This document shows, piece by piece, positions 51,384 to 60,100 of a stretch of 64,000 bases of DNA. The position numbers and the translations under genes were made by a program. A model generated the notes under the pieces. It did not search any database, had not been told where the DNA came from, and saw only the letters and a program-made list of their open reading frames with translations. Within the stretch, counting starts at the first letter, position 1; the number at the start of each line of letters is the position of its first letter. The DNA comes from Asanoa sp040676615 (GTDB lineage: Bacteria > Actinomycetota > Actinomycetes > Mycobacteriales > Micromonosporaceae): contig NZ_JBFAPI010000003.1 in assembly GCF_040676615.1 (NCBI RefSeq), positions 248,001 to 312,000 on the forward strand. The letters are read 5' to 3'.

Positions 51384-52419
51384 CGAACCTTTGGTCCTGG
51401 GCATCGAGACCTCGTGTGACGAGACCGGAGTCGGCATCGTTCGCGGCACCACGCTGCTCGCCGACGCGCTGGCGTCCAGTGTGGACCTGCACGCCCGGTT
51501 CGGCGGTGTGGTGCCCGAGGTGGCCAGCCGGGCCCACCTCGAAGCCATGGTGCCGACCATGCAGCGGGCGCTCGACGAGGCCGGCGTGACGCTCGATGAC
51601 GTCGACGCGATCGCCGTCACCTCCGGCCCGGGCCTGGCCGGCGCGCTGCTGGTCGGCGTGGCCGCCGCGAAGGGCTACGCGATCGCCGCCGAGAAGCCGA
51701 TCTACGGCGTCAACCACCTCGCCGCGCACGTCGCCGTCGACACACTCGAGCACGGCCCGCTGCCCGAGCCGGCGATCGCTCTGCTGGTCTCCGGCGGCCA
51801 CTCCTCGCTGCTGCTGGTCGACGACCTGGCCGGCGGCGTGACCCCGCTCGGCTCGACCATCGACGACGCGGCCGGCGAGGCGTTCGACAAGGTGGCCCGG
51901 CTGCTCGGCATGCCGTTCCCGGGCGGACCCCCGATCGACCGCGCCGCCCGCGACGGCCAGGCCACGATCGCCTTCCCGCGCGGCCTCACCGCCGCCAAGG
52001 ACCAGGCCGCCCACCGCTTCGACTTCTCCTTCTCCGGGCTGAAGACGGCCGTGGCCCGCTGGGTCGAGGCGCGCGAGCGGGCCGGCGAACCGGTGCCCGT
52101 CAACGATGTCGCGGCGTCCTTTCAGGACGCGGTCTGCGACGTGCTGACCGCGAAGGCGATCGACGCCTGCCGCCAGCGCGGCGTCGACACCCTGGTCATC
52201 GGCGGCGGGGTGGCTGCCAACTCGCGGCTGCGGGCCCTGGCCGAGCAGCGGGCGGAGAAGGCCGGCATCACCGTGCGGGTGCCGCGGCCGAAGCTGTGCA
52301 CCGACAACGGCGCGATGGTCGCCGCGCTCGGCTCGCACCTGGTCGCCGCCGGGGTCCGGCCCAGCCGGCTGGATCTTCCGGCCGACTCCGCGATGCCGTT
52401 GACGCTCGTGAGTGTGTAA
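51376..52419 (+). CDS. tsaD: tRNA N6-adenosine threonylcarbamoyltransferase TsaD
   Basis: Catalytic subunit for t6A37 synthesis. The 347 residues begin LVLGIETSCDETGVGIVRG; the metal histidines are in SRAHLEAM and GVNHLAAHV, followed by LLVSGGHSSLLLVDDL, GEAFDKVARLLGMPFPGG, VIGGGVAANSRLR and CTDNGAMVAALG. All Kae1/Qri7 motifs are present. GTG 51376. The stop TAA is in a TAATG overlap with a small downstream gene. Confidence 0.97.
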   Translation: MTDEPLVLGIETSCDETGVGIVRGTTLLADALASSVDLHARFGGVVPEVASRAHLEAMVPTMQRALDEAGVTLDDVDAIAVTSGPGLAGALLVGVAAAKGYAIAAEKPIYGVNHLAAHVAVDTLEHGPLPEPAIALLVSGGHSSLLLVDDLAGGVTPLGSTIDDAAGEAFDKVARLLGMPFPGGPPIDRAARDGQATIAFPRGLTAAKDQAAHRFDFSFSGLKTAVARWVEARERAGEPVPVNDVAASFQDAVCDVLTAKAIDACRQRGVDTLVIGGGVAANSRLRALAEQRAEKAGITVRVPRPKLCTDNGAMVAALGSHLVAAGVRPSRLDLPADSAMPLTLVSV

Positions 52420-52685
52420 TGTCCGGCCCCGTGATCGCTCGCATGTGGGAGGCCCGTGCCGAGCCCGGCCGGCTGCCCGACCTGGTCAACTGGGTCTGTG
52501 ACACGGCCCTGCCGCGGATCGAGGTCAACCCGCTGCACATCACGAGCGAGGTGTTCTCCTCGTCCGACGACCGCTGCGTCGTGATTTCCAGATGGCGCAG
52601 TGACCCGGAGCCGCTGCCGGCCCCGCCGTCGCCGCTGGTGGCCAGGCCACCGCACGAGTGGGACTTCACGCTGGTCGACCGATAA
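52419..52685 (+). CDS. Small protein, possible ABM-type dimeric alpha/beta barrel
   Basis: An 88-residue product: a strand VIARMWEARAEPGRLPDLVN, a helix, and later SSDDRCVVISRWRSDPEPLP and HEWDFTLVDR. The pattern strand-helix-strand-strand with conserved ISRW resembles antibiotic-biosynthesis-monooxygenase-like ferredoxin-fold proteins, but evidence is weak. ATG overlaps the tsaD stop by one base, so it is translated from the tsaD mRNA. Confidence 0.6.
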   Translation: MSGPVIARMWEARAEPGRLPDLVNWVCDTALPRIEVNPLHITSEVFSSSDDRCVVISRWRSDPEPLPAPPSPLVARPPHEWDFTLVDR

Positions 52686-52699
52686 TCGGTGGCGCCGGG

Positions 52700-52728
52700 C
52701 GAAGTTGATCATTTAACTTCGTCCTGTT
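52700..52728 (+). promoter_or_regulatory. Operator-like inverted repeat over the ABC-exporter promoter
   Basis: CGAAGTT (52700-52706) and AACTTCG (52715-52721) are perfect inverted copies around GATCATTT, whose core TGATCA is itself palindromic. TAACTT (52714-52719), a TANNNT -10 candidate, lies inside the right arm, 9 bases before ATG 52729. A repressor bound here would block transcription of both ABC genes. No adjacent regulator gene is seen. Confidence 0.5.
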
Positions 52729-54429
52729 ATGCGGCCCTTACCCGTCGGTGATCCCGGCGACCCCGACGTCCGGTCGGCCACCCGCTACCTGCTGTGGCTG
52801 GCGGCCCGCACCTGGCCGTCACTGACGGCCGCGATCGCCTTCGCCATCCTGTGGATGCTCAGCCAGGCGCTCATTCCGGCCACGGTCGGGCGGGCCATCG
52901 ACGCCGGGCTCACCGCCCGCGACCCCGACAGCCTGCTGCGGTGGGGCGCGGTGCTGTTCGGCCTCGGCGTGGTCACCGGGGTGACCGGGATCCTGCGGCA
53001 CCGGATGGCCGCGTTCAACTGGCTGGCCGCCGCCTACCGCACCGTCCAGCTGACCGTGCGCCAGGCCAACCGGGTCGGCGCCACGCTGCCCAAGCGACTC
53101 GCGACCGGCGAGGTGGTCAGCATCGGCACCTCCGACATCAACCACATCGGCGGCGCGCTCGACATCACCGCCCGGGCCGCCGGTTCGCTGGTCGCCGTGG
53201 TCGCCGTCGGCGTGATCCTGCTGCGCACCTCGGTGCCGCTGGGCCTGATCGTCGTGGTCGGCGTGCCGGTGATGATGCTGATCGCCACCGGGCTGATCAA
53301 GCCGCTGCAGCGGCGCCAGCAGGTCTACCGCGACCAGGAGGGCAAGCTGACCACCCGGGCCGGCGACATCGTCGCGGGCCTGCGGGTGCTGCGCGGCGTC
53401 GGCGGAGAATCGACCTTCGCCGGCCGCTACCGCACCGAGTCGCAGGAACTCCGGTCGGCCGGCGTGCGGGTCGCCCGGATCGAGTCGCTCCTCGCCGCGT
53501 CGGAGATCCTCCTGCCCGGCATGTTCCTGGTCCTGGTCACCTGGCTCGGCGCCCGGTTCGCCCTGCGCGGCGAGATCACCGCCGGCGAGTTGGTCGCCCT
53601 CTACGGCTACGCCGCGTTCCTGGTCAGCCCGCTGCGCCAGCTCACCGAGGCGATCGACCGGCTGACCCGCGGGCACGTCGCGGCCCGGCGGGTGGTGCGG
53701 ATGTTCACGCTCGAGCCCGAGTTCACCTCGCCGGCCGCCCCGGTCACCGCGGCGCCCGGCGGGCCGCTGGTCGACGCCGAGTCCGGCCTGACCGTCCGGC
53801 CAGGCCGGTTCACCGCCGTCGCGGCCCGCGACCCCGTCGACGCGGCCGCGATCGCCGACCGGTTGGGCCGGTTCGCCGACGGCACGGTGACCCTGTCCGG
53901 CGTCTCCCTGGCCGACCTCGACCTGACCGCCGTGCGCGAGCGGATCCTGGTCGCCGACAACGACGCGCGGCTGTTCTCCGGGCCGCTGCGCACCGAACTC
54001 GACCCGCGCGGCGCGGGCGACGGCTCGATCGCGGCCGCCCTCGACACGGCCAGCGCCGTCGACGTCGTCGACGCGCTCCCGGCCGGCCTCGACACCGCCG
54101 TCGCCGAACGCGGCCGGGAGTTCTCCGGCGGCCAGCAGCAACGGCTGCGCCTGGCCCGGGCGCTGGTCGCCGACCCGGAGACGCTGGTGCTGGTCGAGCC
54201 GACCAGCGCGGTCGACGCACACACCGAAGCCCGGATCGCCGCCCGGCTCAGCGCCGCGCGGGCCGGCCGCACCACGGTCGTCTGCACCACCAGCCCCCTG
54301 GTGCTCGACCGGGCCGACGAGGTGGCCTTCGTCGCCGACGGCCGGGTGGCCGCCGTCGGCACCCACCGCGAGTTGCTGCGCCGCTCGCGCGCCTATGCCG
54401 CCACGGTCACCCGGGAGGAAGACCAATGA
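52729..54429 (+). CDS. Half-size ABC exporter with degenerate ATPase domain (no P-loop)
   Basis: The 566-residue protein has a type IV exporter membrane domain (six helices, residues 20-320; coupling motif DINHIGGALDITARAAGS). Its nucleotide domain lacks Walker A entirely: where GxxGxGKS is expected the sequence is AVAARDPVDAAAIADRL. Walker B has Val489 for the metal Asp (VLVEPTSAVD), keeping Glu490, and the H-loop is replaced by VCTTSPLV. The signature FSGGQQQRLRLARAL (from 465) is intact. The protein can therefore offer LSGGQ to its partner but not bind ATP canonically itself. Coupled by ATGA to the next gene. Confidence 0.9.
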   Translation: MRPLPVGDPGDPDVRSATRYLLWLAARTWPSLTAAIAFAILWMLSQALIPATVGRAIDAGLTARDPDSLLRWGAVLFGLGVVTGVTGILRHRMAAFNWLAAAYRTVQLTVRQANRVGATLPKRLATGEVVSIGTSDINHIGGALDITARAAGSLVAVVAVGVILLRTSVPLGLIVVVGVPVMMLIATGLIKPLQRRQQVYRDQEGKLTTRAGDIVAGLRVLRGVGGESTFAGRYRTESQELRSAGVRVARIESLLAASEILLPGMFLVLVTWLGARFALRGEITAGELVALYGYAAFLVSPLRQLTEAIDRLTRGHVAARRVVRMFTLEPEFTSPAAPVTAAPGGPLVDAESGLTVRPGRFTAVAARDPVDAAAIADRLGRFADGTVTLSGVSLADLDLTAVRERILVADNDARLFSGPLRTELDPRGAGDGSIAAALDTASAVDVVDALPAGLDTAVAERGREFSGGQQQRLRLARALVADPETLVLVEPTSAVDAHTEARIAARLSAARAGRTTVVCTTSPLVLDRADEVAFVADGRVAAVGTHRELLRRSRAYAATVTREEDQ

Positions 54430-56225
54430 GCCAGCAACTCCCGGTGGCCGACGCGGCCGAGGTGCGGCAATACGCCCGCCGGCTGATGCGCCGGCATCCC
54501 GGCAGCCTGGCCCTCGCGCTGGGCCTGCACGGCCTGGCCGCCATCGCCGGCCTGGTCGCCCCTCGCCTGCTGGGCAACCTGGTCGAGGGCCTGTCGACCG
54601 GCACCACGACCCGCGCGGTCGACCAGATCGCGGTGGCCATCGCCGCCTTCGTGGTGACCCAGGCGGTGCTGACGCGGTTTGCCGCCTTCTGCTCGGCCCG
54701 GCTCGGCGAGCGGGTGCTGGCCGAGCTGCGCGAGGAGTTCGTCGACCGGATCCTGGCCATCCCACTGTCCACCGTGGAACGCGCCGGCACCGGCGACCTG
54801 CTCACCCGCACCTCGCGCGACGTCTCGGCGCTGTCGCACAGCGTGCGCTTCGCGGTGCCGGAGACGCTGATCGCCATCGTCACCGGGTGCTTCGTGGTCG
54901 GCGCCATCGTGCTCACCGGCCCGCTGCTGGCGTTGCCCTGCCTGATCGCGGTGCCGATGCTGTGGGCCGGCACCCGGTGGTACCTGCGCCGGGCACCCGC
55001 CGGCTACCTGCGGGAAAACGCCGCCTACTCCGACATCACCGACGGGATCAGCGAAACCGTCGAGGGTTCCCGCACCACCGAGGCGTTGCGGCTGCAGGAC
55101 CGCCGCCGAGCCCGCACCGACGACGACATCCGCCGTTCCTACGCCGCCGAGCGCTACACGCTGATGCTGCGCACCGTCTGGTTCCCGGTGGTCGAGATCG
55201 GCTACGTGGTGCCGGTGGTGTCGACCCTGCTGATCGGCGGCTGGTTCTACCTCGAGGGCTGGGTGACGCTGGGCCAGGTGACCGCGGCGACGCTCTACGT
55301 GCAGGCGCTGGTCGACCCGATCGACCGGCTGCTGTCGTGGCTCGACGAGTTGCAGGTCGGCGGCGCGTCGCTGGCCCGCCTGCTCGGGGTCGCCGGCCGG
55401 TCGGCGCCGGCCACCGAAGCCGCGGCCGCCCCGCGCGGCGAGCGGCTGGTGGCCAGCGGCGTCCGATATGCCTATGTGGAGGGTCGCGACGTCCTGCACG
55501 GCATCGACCTGACCATCGAGCCGGGGGAGCGGCTGGCGATGGTCGGCCCGTCCGGCGCCGGCAAGTCGACGCTCGGCCGGCTGCTGGCCGGCATCCACGC
55601 GCCCACGGCCGGCACGGTCACCGTCGGCGGCGTCCCGCTGGCCTCGCTGCCGTTCGACGCGTTGCGGTCGCACGTCGCCCTGGTCACCCAGGAGCACCAT
55701 GTGTTCATCGGCACCGTGCGCGACAACCTGGTGATGGCCCGGCCGGGTGCGACCGACGACGAGGTGCGCGCGGCGTTGTCGGCGGTCGACGCGCTCGACT
55801 GGGTCGAGGCGCTGCCCTCCAGTTTGGACACGGTGGTCGGCACCGGTGGCCAGACCGTGCCGCCGGCCCAGGCACAGCAACTGGCGCTGGCCCGCCTGGT
55901 GCTGGCCGACCCGCACACCCTGGTGCTCGACGAGGCGACCTCGCTGATCGACCCGCGGGCCGCCCGCCACCTGGAGCGGTCACTGGCCGCTGTGCTTCAG
56001 GGACGCACCGTCATCGCCATCGCACACCGGTTGTTCTCGGCGCACGACGCGGACCGGGTCGCGGTGGTCGTAGACGGGCGGATCACCGAACTCGGCTCGC
56101 ACGACGAGTTGGTCGCCGCGGGCGGTTCCTACGCGGCCCTCTGGCGTTCGTGGCACGGCGACGAAGAGCCCCAGGCCGGTTCCGACCCCAAACGGCGCGA
56201 AAGTCCTTATTCGACAGTGGCGTAA
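54426..56225 (+). CDS. Half-size ABC exporter, partner with active Walker motifs
   Basis: The 599-residue partner has six membrane helices (residues 35-310) and a nucleotide domain with Walker A VGPSGAGKSTLGRLL (Lys380), Q-loop VTQEHHVF, Walker B LVLDEATSLID (Asp502, Glu503) and H-loop His534 in IAIAHRL. Its signature is degenerate: TVPPAQAQQLALARLV (479-485 replaces SGGQ). It complements the upstream subunit exactly, so the heterodimer should have one hydrolysing site, made of this Walker A/B and the partner's signature. ATG 54426 overlaps the upstream stop. Substrate unknown. Confidence 0.92.
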   Translation: MSQQLPVADAAEVRQYARRLMRRHPGSLALALGLHGLAAIAGLVAPRLLGNLVEGLSTGTTTRAVDQIAVAIAAFVVTQAVLTRFAAFCSARLGERVLAELREEFVDRILAIPLSTVERAGTGDLLTRTSRDVSALSHSVRFAVPETLIAIVTGCFVVGAIVLTGPLLALPCLIAVPMLWAGTRWYLRRAPAGYLRENAAYSDITDGISETVEGSRTTEALRLQDRRRARTDDDIRRSYAAERYTLMLRTVWFPVVEIGYVVPVVSTLLIGGWFYLEGWVTLGQVTAATLYVQALVDPIDRLLSWLDELQVGGASLARLLGVAGRSAPATEAAAAPRGERLVASGVRYAYVEGRDVLHGIDLTIEPGERLAMVGPSGAGKSTLGRLLAGIHAPTAGTVTVGGVPLASLPFDALRSHVALVTQEHHVFIGTVRDNLVMARPGATDDEVRAALSAVDALDWVEALPSSLDTVVGTGGQTVPPAQAQQLALARLVLADPHTLVLDEATSLIDPRAARHLERSLAAVLQGRTVIAIAHRLFSAHDADRVAVVVDGRITELGSHDELVAAGGSYAALWRSWHGDEEPQAGSDPKRRESPYSTVA

Positions 56226-56235
56226 CTTGACGTCC

Positions 56236-56514
56236 CTATCGGGTCACGGCCATGTAGAGCGCAAGTAACAGCAAGGTCACGGCGGCGATTCCGAACATTG
56301 CAAGAAGGTCTCGGCGGACCGCGCCGGGCTTCTCCGGCAGCGCCGGAAGATCGCTGGTCACCCCGGCCAGATCGGCCAAAGTATCGGCGTTGTAGACCAC
56401 GCCGACACGATCGGTGAACTCGTCAAGGGTGAGTCGGCCGACGGCGGTATGCCGTTGTAACAACTCGACTACGCGCTGTCGATCGGCGTCTGACGCACGA
56501 GTATCCAAAGTCAA
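56236..56514 (-). CDS. Short DUF1707 protein with C-terminal membrane helix
   Basis: A product of about 92 residues. Residues 3-60 are a DUF1707 domain (TRASDADRQRVVELLQRHTA, VGRLTLDEFTDRVGVVYNAD, DLAGVTSDLP). One hydrophobic helix ends the protein (AMFGIAAVTLLLLALYMA). The family typically begins just before (D)xRxSxADR. I start at TTG 56514, after GAGAGGGGATAGG; TTG 56508 is an alternative and the long frame to 56733 is not supported. It is convergent with the ABC exporter by 10 bases and divergent from the sugar-transport operon. Confidence 0.7.
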   Translation of the reverse strand: MTLDTRASDADRQRVVELLQRHTAVGRLTLDEFTDRVGVVYNADTLADLAGVTSDLPALPEKPGAVRRDLLAMFGIAAVTLLLLALYMAVTR

Positions 56515-56537
56515 CCTATCCCCTCTCCGCGGGCGAA

Positions 56538-56561
56538 AGCGTACGCTCTGAGAGCGCTTTC
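56538..56561. promoter_or_regulatory. LacI-type palindromes upstream of the sugar importer
   Basis: AGCGTACGCT (56538-56547) is a perfect 10-bp palindrome, and GAGAGCGCTTTC (56550-56561) is a 12-bp palindrome with one mismatch (GAAAGCGCTTTC would be perfect), centred on GC|GC, as preferred by LacI/GalR-type sugar repressors. They lie 190 bases before the binding-protein gene in a 236-base gap. A -10 candidate TATTTT is at 56659-56664, without a clear -35. Confidence 0.45.
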
Positions 56562-56750
56562 TCGGCTCGCCCGAACGCATCGAAGCCGGTTCCAGTGCCG
56601 TGACCGGATCGTTACGGCAGCGTGTCGACCGCGCGAGGTTGGGCGGCAAATGCGCGAGTATTTTGTGTTTCGGATCGCTGGGTAGCGAAGGCCAACGACG
56701 CCACCCTGCCCACGTGGTCCGCTCAACGGCCATGAAGGAGTCAAAAGGTT

Positions 56751-57857
56751 ATGCGTAACCGATTTCTGTCGGTCGCTGTCGCCACTATGGCGGTCGGCGC
56801 GCTGGCACTTGCGGGGTGTTCGTCAGACGACTCGGGCGGAGACAGTGGTGGCGGCACCGCCGCCAAGAAGGTCGGCGTGATCCTGCCCGACGCTTCCACG
56901 TCGCCGCGCTGGGAAGCCAACGACCGCCCGCTGCTGAAGGCCGCGTTTGACGGCGCGGGCATTCAGGCCGACATCCAGAACGCCGACGGCGACAAGGCCA
57001 AGTTCGGCACCCTCTGCGACAGCATGATCACCTCGGGCGTCAACGTCCTGCTGATCGTCAACCTCGACTCTGACTCCGGCAGCGCCTGCCTGAAGAAGGC
57101 CCAGGGCGCCGGCATCAAGACGATCGACTACGACCGCCTGACCCTGGGTGGCGAGGCGTCCTACTACGTCTCCTTCGACAACGTGCAGGTCGGCAAGCTG
57201 ATGGGCGAGGGCCTGACCAAGTGCCTGACCGACGCCAAGAAGACCAAGGCCAACATCGTTCAGATCAACGGTGACCCGACCGACAACAACGCCGCGCTGT
57301 TCAAGCAGGGCTACGTCGAGGCGCTGAAGCCGAAGGTGGACAGCGGCGACTACAAGATAGTCGGTGACCAGACCGGTAACTGGGACGCCACGATCGCGGG
57401 CACCGCGTTCGAGCAGCTCTACACCCAGAACGGCGGCAAGGTTGACGGCGTCATCTCCGCCAACGACACCATGGCCCAGGGCATCATCGCCCGCCTGACC
57501 GCCAACGGCCTCAACGGCAAGGTCCCGGTCACCGGCCAGGACGCCAGCAAGGAAGGCCTGCAGGCCATCCTCTCCGGCAACCAGTGCATGACCGTTTACA
57601 AGGCCATCAAGAAGGAGGCGGACGCCGCCTCCAAGCTGGCCATCGCGCTGATCAACGGCGAGACCCCGGGCAGCGACCTGGTCAACGGCTCGGTCAAGGA
57701 CACCGTCCTCAACAAGGACGTCCCCTCGGCGCTCGCGACCCCGCAGGCCATCTTCAAGGACTCCGTCAAGGACGTCATCGCCGACGGCTTCTGGAAGGCC
57801 AGCGACATCTGCACCGGCCAGTACGCCGCGCTCTGCACTTCGGCAGGCGTTAGCTAA
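56751..57857 (+). CDS. Sugar ABC transporter substrate-binding lipoprotein (XylF-like)
   Basis: Extracellular sugar receptor, 368 residues. It is a lipoprotein: basic MRNRF, hydrophobic core, lipobox ALAGC with Cys23, then a Gly/Ser linker. The periplasmic-binding-protein type 1 fold shows KKVGVILPDASTSPRWEAND, KTIDYDRLTLGGEASYYVSF (the YDRL motif seen in XylF/ChvE), ANDTMAQGIIARL and VTGQDASKEGLQAIL. Xylose is the nearest family guess; the sugar is not proven. AAAAGG lies 7 bases before ATG. Followed by a hairpin within the operon. Confidence 0.9.
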   Translation: MRNRFLSVAVATMAVGALALAGCSSDDSGGDSGGGTAAKKVGVILPDASTSPRWEANDRPLLKAAFDGAGIQADIQNADGDKAKFGTLCDSMITSGVNVLLIVNLDSDSGSACLKKAQGAGIKTIDYDRLTLGGEASYYVSFDNVQVGKLMGEGLTKCLTDAKKTKANIVQINGDPTDNNAALFKQGYVEALKPKVDSGDYKIVGDQTGNWDATIAGTAFEQLYTQNGGKVDGVISANDTMAQGIIARLTANGLNGKVPVTGQDASKEGLQAILSGNQCMTVYKAIKKEADAASKLAIALINGETPGSDLVNGSVKDTVLNKDVPSALATPQAIFKDSVKDVIADGFWKASDICTGQYAALCTSAGVS

Positions 57858-57866
57858 TTGACGCGG

Positions 57867-57897
57867 AGGGCCCGGCAGGCACGTCCTGCCGGGCCTT
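57867..57897 (+). terminator. Intra-operon hairpin after the binding-protein gene
   Basis: GGCCCGGCAGG (57869-57879), loop CACGT, CCTGCCGGGCC (57885-57895) is a perfect 11-bp stem (plus G-T and A-T outer pairs), followed by TTCTG. It lies 11 bases after the binding-protein stop and likely lets the receptor be made in excess over ATPase and permease. Confidence 0.7.
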
Positions 57898-57953
57898 CTG
57901 GGCGCTTAAGGCCACGGTTACCGCCGGGCCGGGAAACAACTAGTGAGGTGACC

Positions 57954-58775
57954 ATGACGGTGCCGGAGGGTGCTGCGGGGGCGGCGACGGCGACGGAGGA
58001 TGCCGCGCCGCTGCTGTCGCTGCGCGGGATCAACAAGAGCTTCGGTGCGGTCCACGTCCTGCAAGACGTGGACTTCGATGCATATGCGGGACAGGTGACG
58101 GCGCTCGTCGGCGACAACGGCGCGGGCAAGAGCACTTTGATCAAGGGGGTCGCCGGCAGTCAGCCGTTCGACTCCGGGGAATACGTCTTCGACGGCCAGC
58201 AGGTCACGGTGACGAATCCCAAGCACGCCAACGATCTCGGCATCGAGGTCGTCTACCAGGACCTGGCGCTCTGCGACAACCTGGACATCGTCGACAACCT
58301 GTTCCTCGGCCGCGAGGTCACGAAGAACGGCATCCTCGACGAAGCGACGATGGAACGGCGGGCCCAGGAGACCCTGGCCGGCCTGTCGGTCCGCACGGTG
58401 AAGTCGATCCGTCAGGTGGTCGCCAGCCTCTCCGGTGGCCAGCGCCAGACGGTGGCGATCGCCCGTGCGGTCATCTGGAACTCCAAGCTCGTGGTGCTCG
58501 ACGAGCCGACCGCCGCCCTCGGCGTCGCGCAGACCGAGCAGGTGCTGCGGCTGGTGCGCCAGCTGGCCGACAACGGCCTCGCGGTCGTGCTGATCAGCCA
58601 CAACCTCAACGACGTGTTCCAGGTCGCCGACCGCATCTCGGTCCTCTACCTGGGGCGCATGGCGGCCCAGATGAAGACGAAGGACGTGAAGAGCAACCAG
58701 GTCGTCGAGGTCATCACGACCGGCCGCTCCGACGCCATCGGCGGCATCACCAACGGAAACGGGGAGTTGAAATGA
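57954..58775 (+). CDS. Sugar ABC transporter ATP-binding protein (single domain)
   Basis: The 273-residue ATPase has Walker A GDNGAGKSTL, signature LSGGQRQTVAIARAV, Walker B LVVLDEPTAALG and H-loop VLISHNLNDVF. Ribose/xylose-type importers usually have a double ATPase of about 500 residues (RbsA/XylG); this is a single domain and probably works as a homodimer, as in FrcA-type systems. ATG 57954 with GAGGTGA (57945-57951) just before; the frame is open to 57858 but crosses the hairpin. ATGA overlap with the permease. Confidence 0.92.
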   Translation: MTVPEGAAGAATATEDAAPLLSLRGINKSFGAVHVLQDVDFDAYAGQVTALVGDNGAGKSTLIKGVAGSQPFDSGEYVFDGQQVTVTNPKHANDLGIEVVYQDLALCDNLDIVDNLFLGREVTKNGILDEATMERRAQETLAGLSVRTVKSIRQVVASLSGGQRQTVAIARAVIWNSKLVVLDEPTAALGVAQTEQVLRLVRQLADNGLAVVLISHNLNDVFQVADRISVLYLGRMAAQMKTKDVKSNQVVEVITTGRSDAIGGITNGNGELK

Positions 58776-60046
58776 GCACCCCGACCAAGGTCGAGACGAC
58801 CGAAGAAGCCCACGAGCAGTCGACCGCGCCGGCCAACCCGATCGTCGGTGCGATCGGCAACTGGTGGGCCAAGGTTCGCGGCGGTGACGCGGGTTCGCTG
58901 CCCGCGGTGCTCGGCATCATCGCCCTGGTGATCGTGTTCGCCGCGCTGCGGCCCAACACGTTCACCAACGCGTTCAACTTCGCCAACCTGATCCACCAGG
59001 CGGCGGCCGTCATCGTGATCGCGATGGGTCTGGTCTTCGTCCTGCTGCTCGGCGAGATCGACCTGTCCGCCGGTTACACGGCCGGCACGGCCGCTGCCGT
59101 GATGGGCGTGGTGGTCACCCGCTGGGGCTGGTCCTGGCCGCTGGGCCTTTTGGCCTGTCTGATCACCGGCGCCGTGGTGGGCCTGGTGATCGGTCTGCTG
59201 GTGGCCAAGTTGGGCATCCCGTCGTTCGTGGTGACGCTGGCGGCGTTCCTCGCGCTGCAAGGCGTGCTGCTCAAGCTGATCGGCGAGGGTGGCACCATCG
59301 CCATCCGCGACGAGACGCTGCGGGCGATCAACAACAACGACATGCCGATCTGGCTGGGCTGGGCGTTGTTCGCGTTGGTGGTCGGCGGATACGCCCTGAT
59401 CGCGCTGCGCCGCGGCGCGAAGCGACGGGCCGGCGGCCTGACCTACGAGTCGATCCAGGTGACCCTCGCCAAAATCATCTCGTTGGCGGTGCTGCTCGGC
59501 CTGGTCACCTATTGGCTGAGCACCGAGCGCAGCCGCAACGCGGCCGTGACGTCGATCAAGGGCGTCCCGATCGTGGTGGCGGTCCTGCTGGTGCTGCTGG
59601 TCGGCCTGACCTTCCTGCTCACCAAGACGTCGTTCGGCCGACACGTCTACGCGGTCGGCGGCAACGCCGAGGCGGCCCGGCGCGCCGGCATCAACGTGGG
59701 GCTGGTCAAGCTGGCCTGCTTCATGATCGCCTCGACGTTGGCCGCGGTCGGCGGCATCATGCTCGCCAGCCGTGACAACTCCATCTCGCCGTCAACGGGC
59801 GGCGCGTCCACCCTGCTCTACGCGGTGGGTGCGGCCGTCATCGGCGGCACCAGCCTCTTCGGCGGCAAGGGCCGGATCGTCGACGCCATCCTGGGTGGCT
59901 TCGTGATCGCGATCATCATCAACGGCATGGGCCTGCTCAACCAGCCCTCCAGCGTCGTCTACATGGTGACCGGCCTGGTCCTCCTGGTGGCGGCAAGCGT
60001 CGACGCGATCTCGCGGCGCCGCGCCCGGTCCACCGGCCGGGTCTAG
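58772..60046 (+). CDS. Sugar ABC transporter permease (RbsC/XylH type)
   Basis: The 424-residue integral membrane protein has about ten helices, the family block LLLGEIDLSAGYTAGTAAAV, TKTSFGRHVYAVGGNAEAAR and RAGINVGLVKLACFMIAS, which is the ABC contact signature, and the late GGTSLFGGKGRIVDAILGG. A soluble N-terminus of about 45 residues precedes the first helix, and one extra long loop occurs around 215-255. It completes a three-gene importer. Confidence 0.93.
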   Translation: MSTPTKVETTEEAHEQSTAPANPIVGAIGNWWAKVRGGDAGSLPAVLGIIALVIVFAALRPNTFTNAFNFANLIHQAAAVIVIAMGLVFVLLLGEIDLSAGYTAGTAAAVMGVVVTRWGWSWPLGLLACLITGAVVGLVIGLLVAKLGIPSFVVTLAAFLALQGVLLKLIGEGGTIAIRDETLRAINNNDMPIWLGWALFALVVGGYALIALRRGAKRRAGGLTYESIQVTLAKIISLAVLLGLVTYWLSTERSRNAAVTSIKGVPIVVAVLLVLLVGLTFLLTKTSFGRHVYAVGGNAEAARRAGINVGLVKLACFMIASTLAAVGGIMLASRDNSISPSTGGASTLLYAVGAAVIGGTSLFGGKGRIVDAILGGFVIAIIINGMGLLNQPSSVVYMVTGLVLLVAASVDAISRRRARSTGRV

Positions 60047-60060
60047 CCGGACGCACGACA

Positions 60061-60090
60061 CGGGCCCGGCGGCTGCGGCTGCCGGGCCCG
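60061..60090 (+). terminator. Terminator of the sugar-importer operon
   Basis: CGGGCCCGGC (60061-60070), loop of ten, GCCGGGCCCG (60081-60090): a perfect 10-bp stem 15 bases after the permease stop. No T tract. Confidence 0.7.
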
Positions 60091-60100
60091 CGCTCGTCGA

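Noticed and set aside
52729..54429. Frameshift or pseudogene explanation for the missing Walker A
   Set aside because: The frame is open and in normal codon usage throughout, the signature motif is intact, and the partner has the complementary losses, so selection on the pair is more likely.
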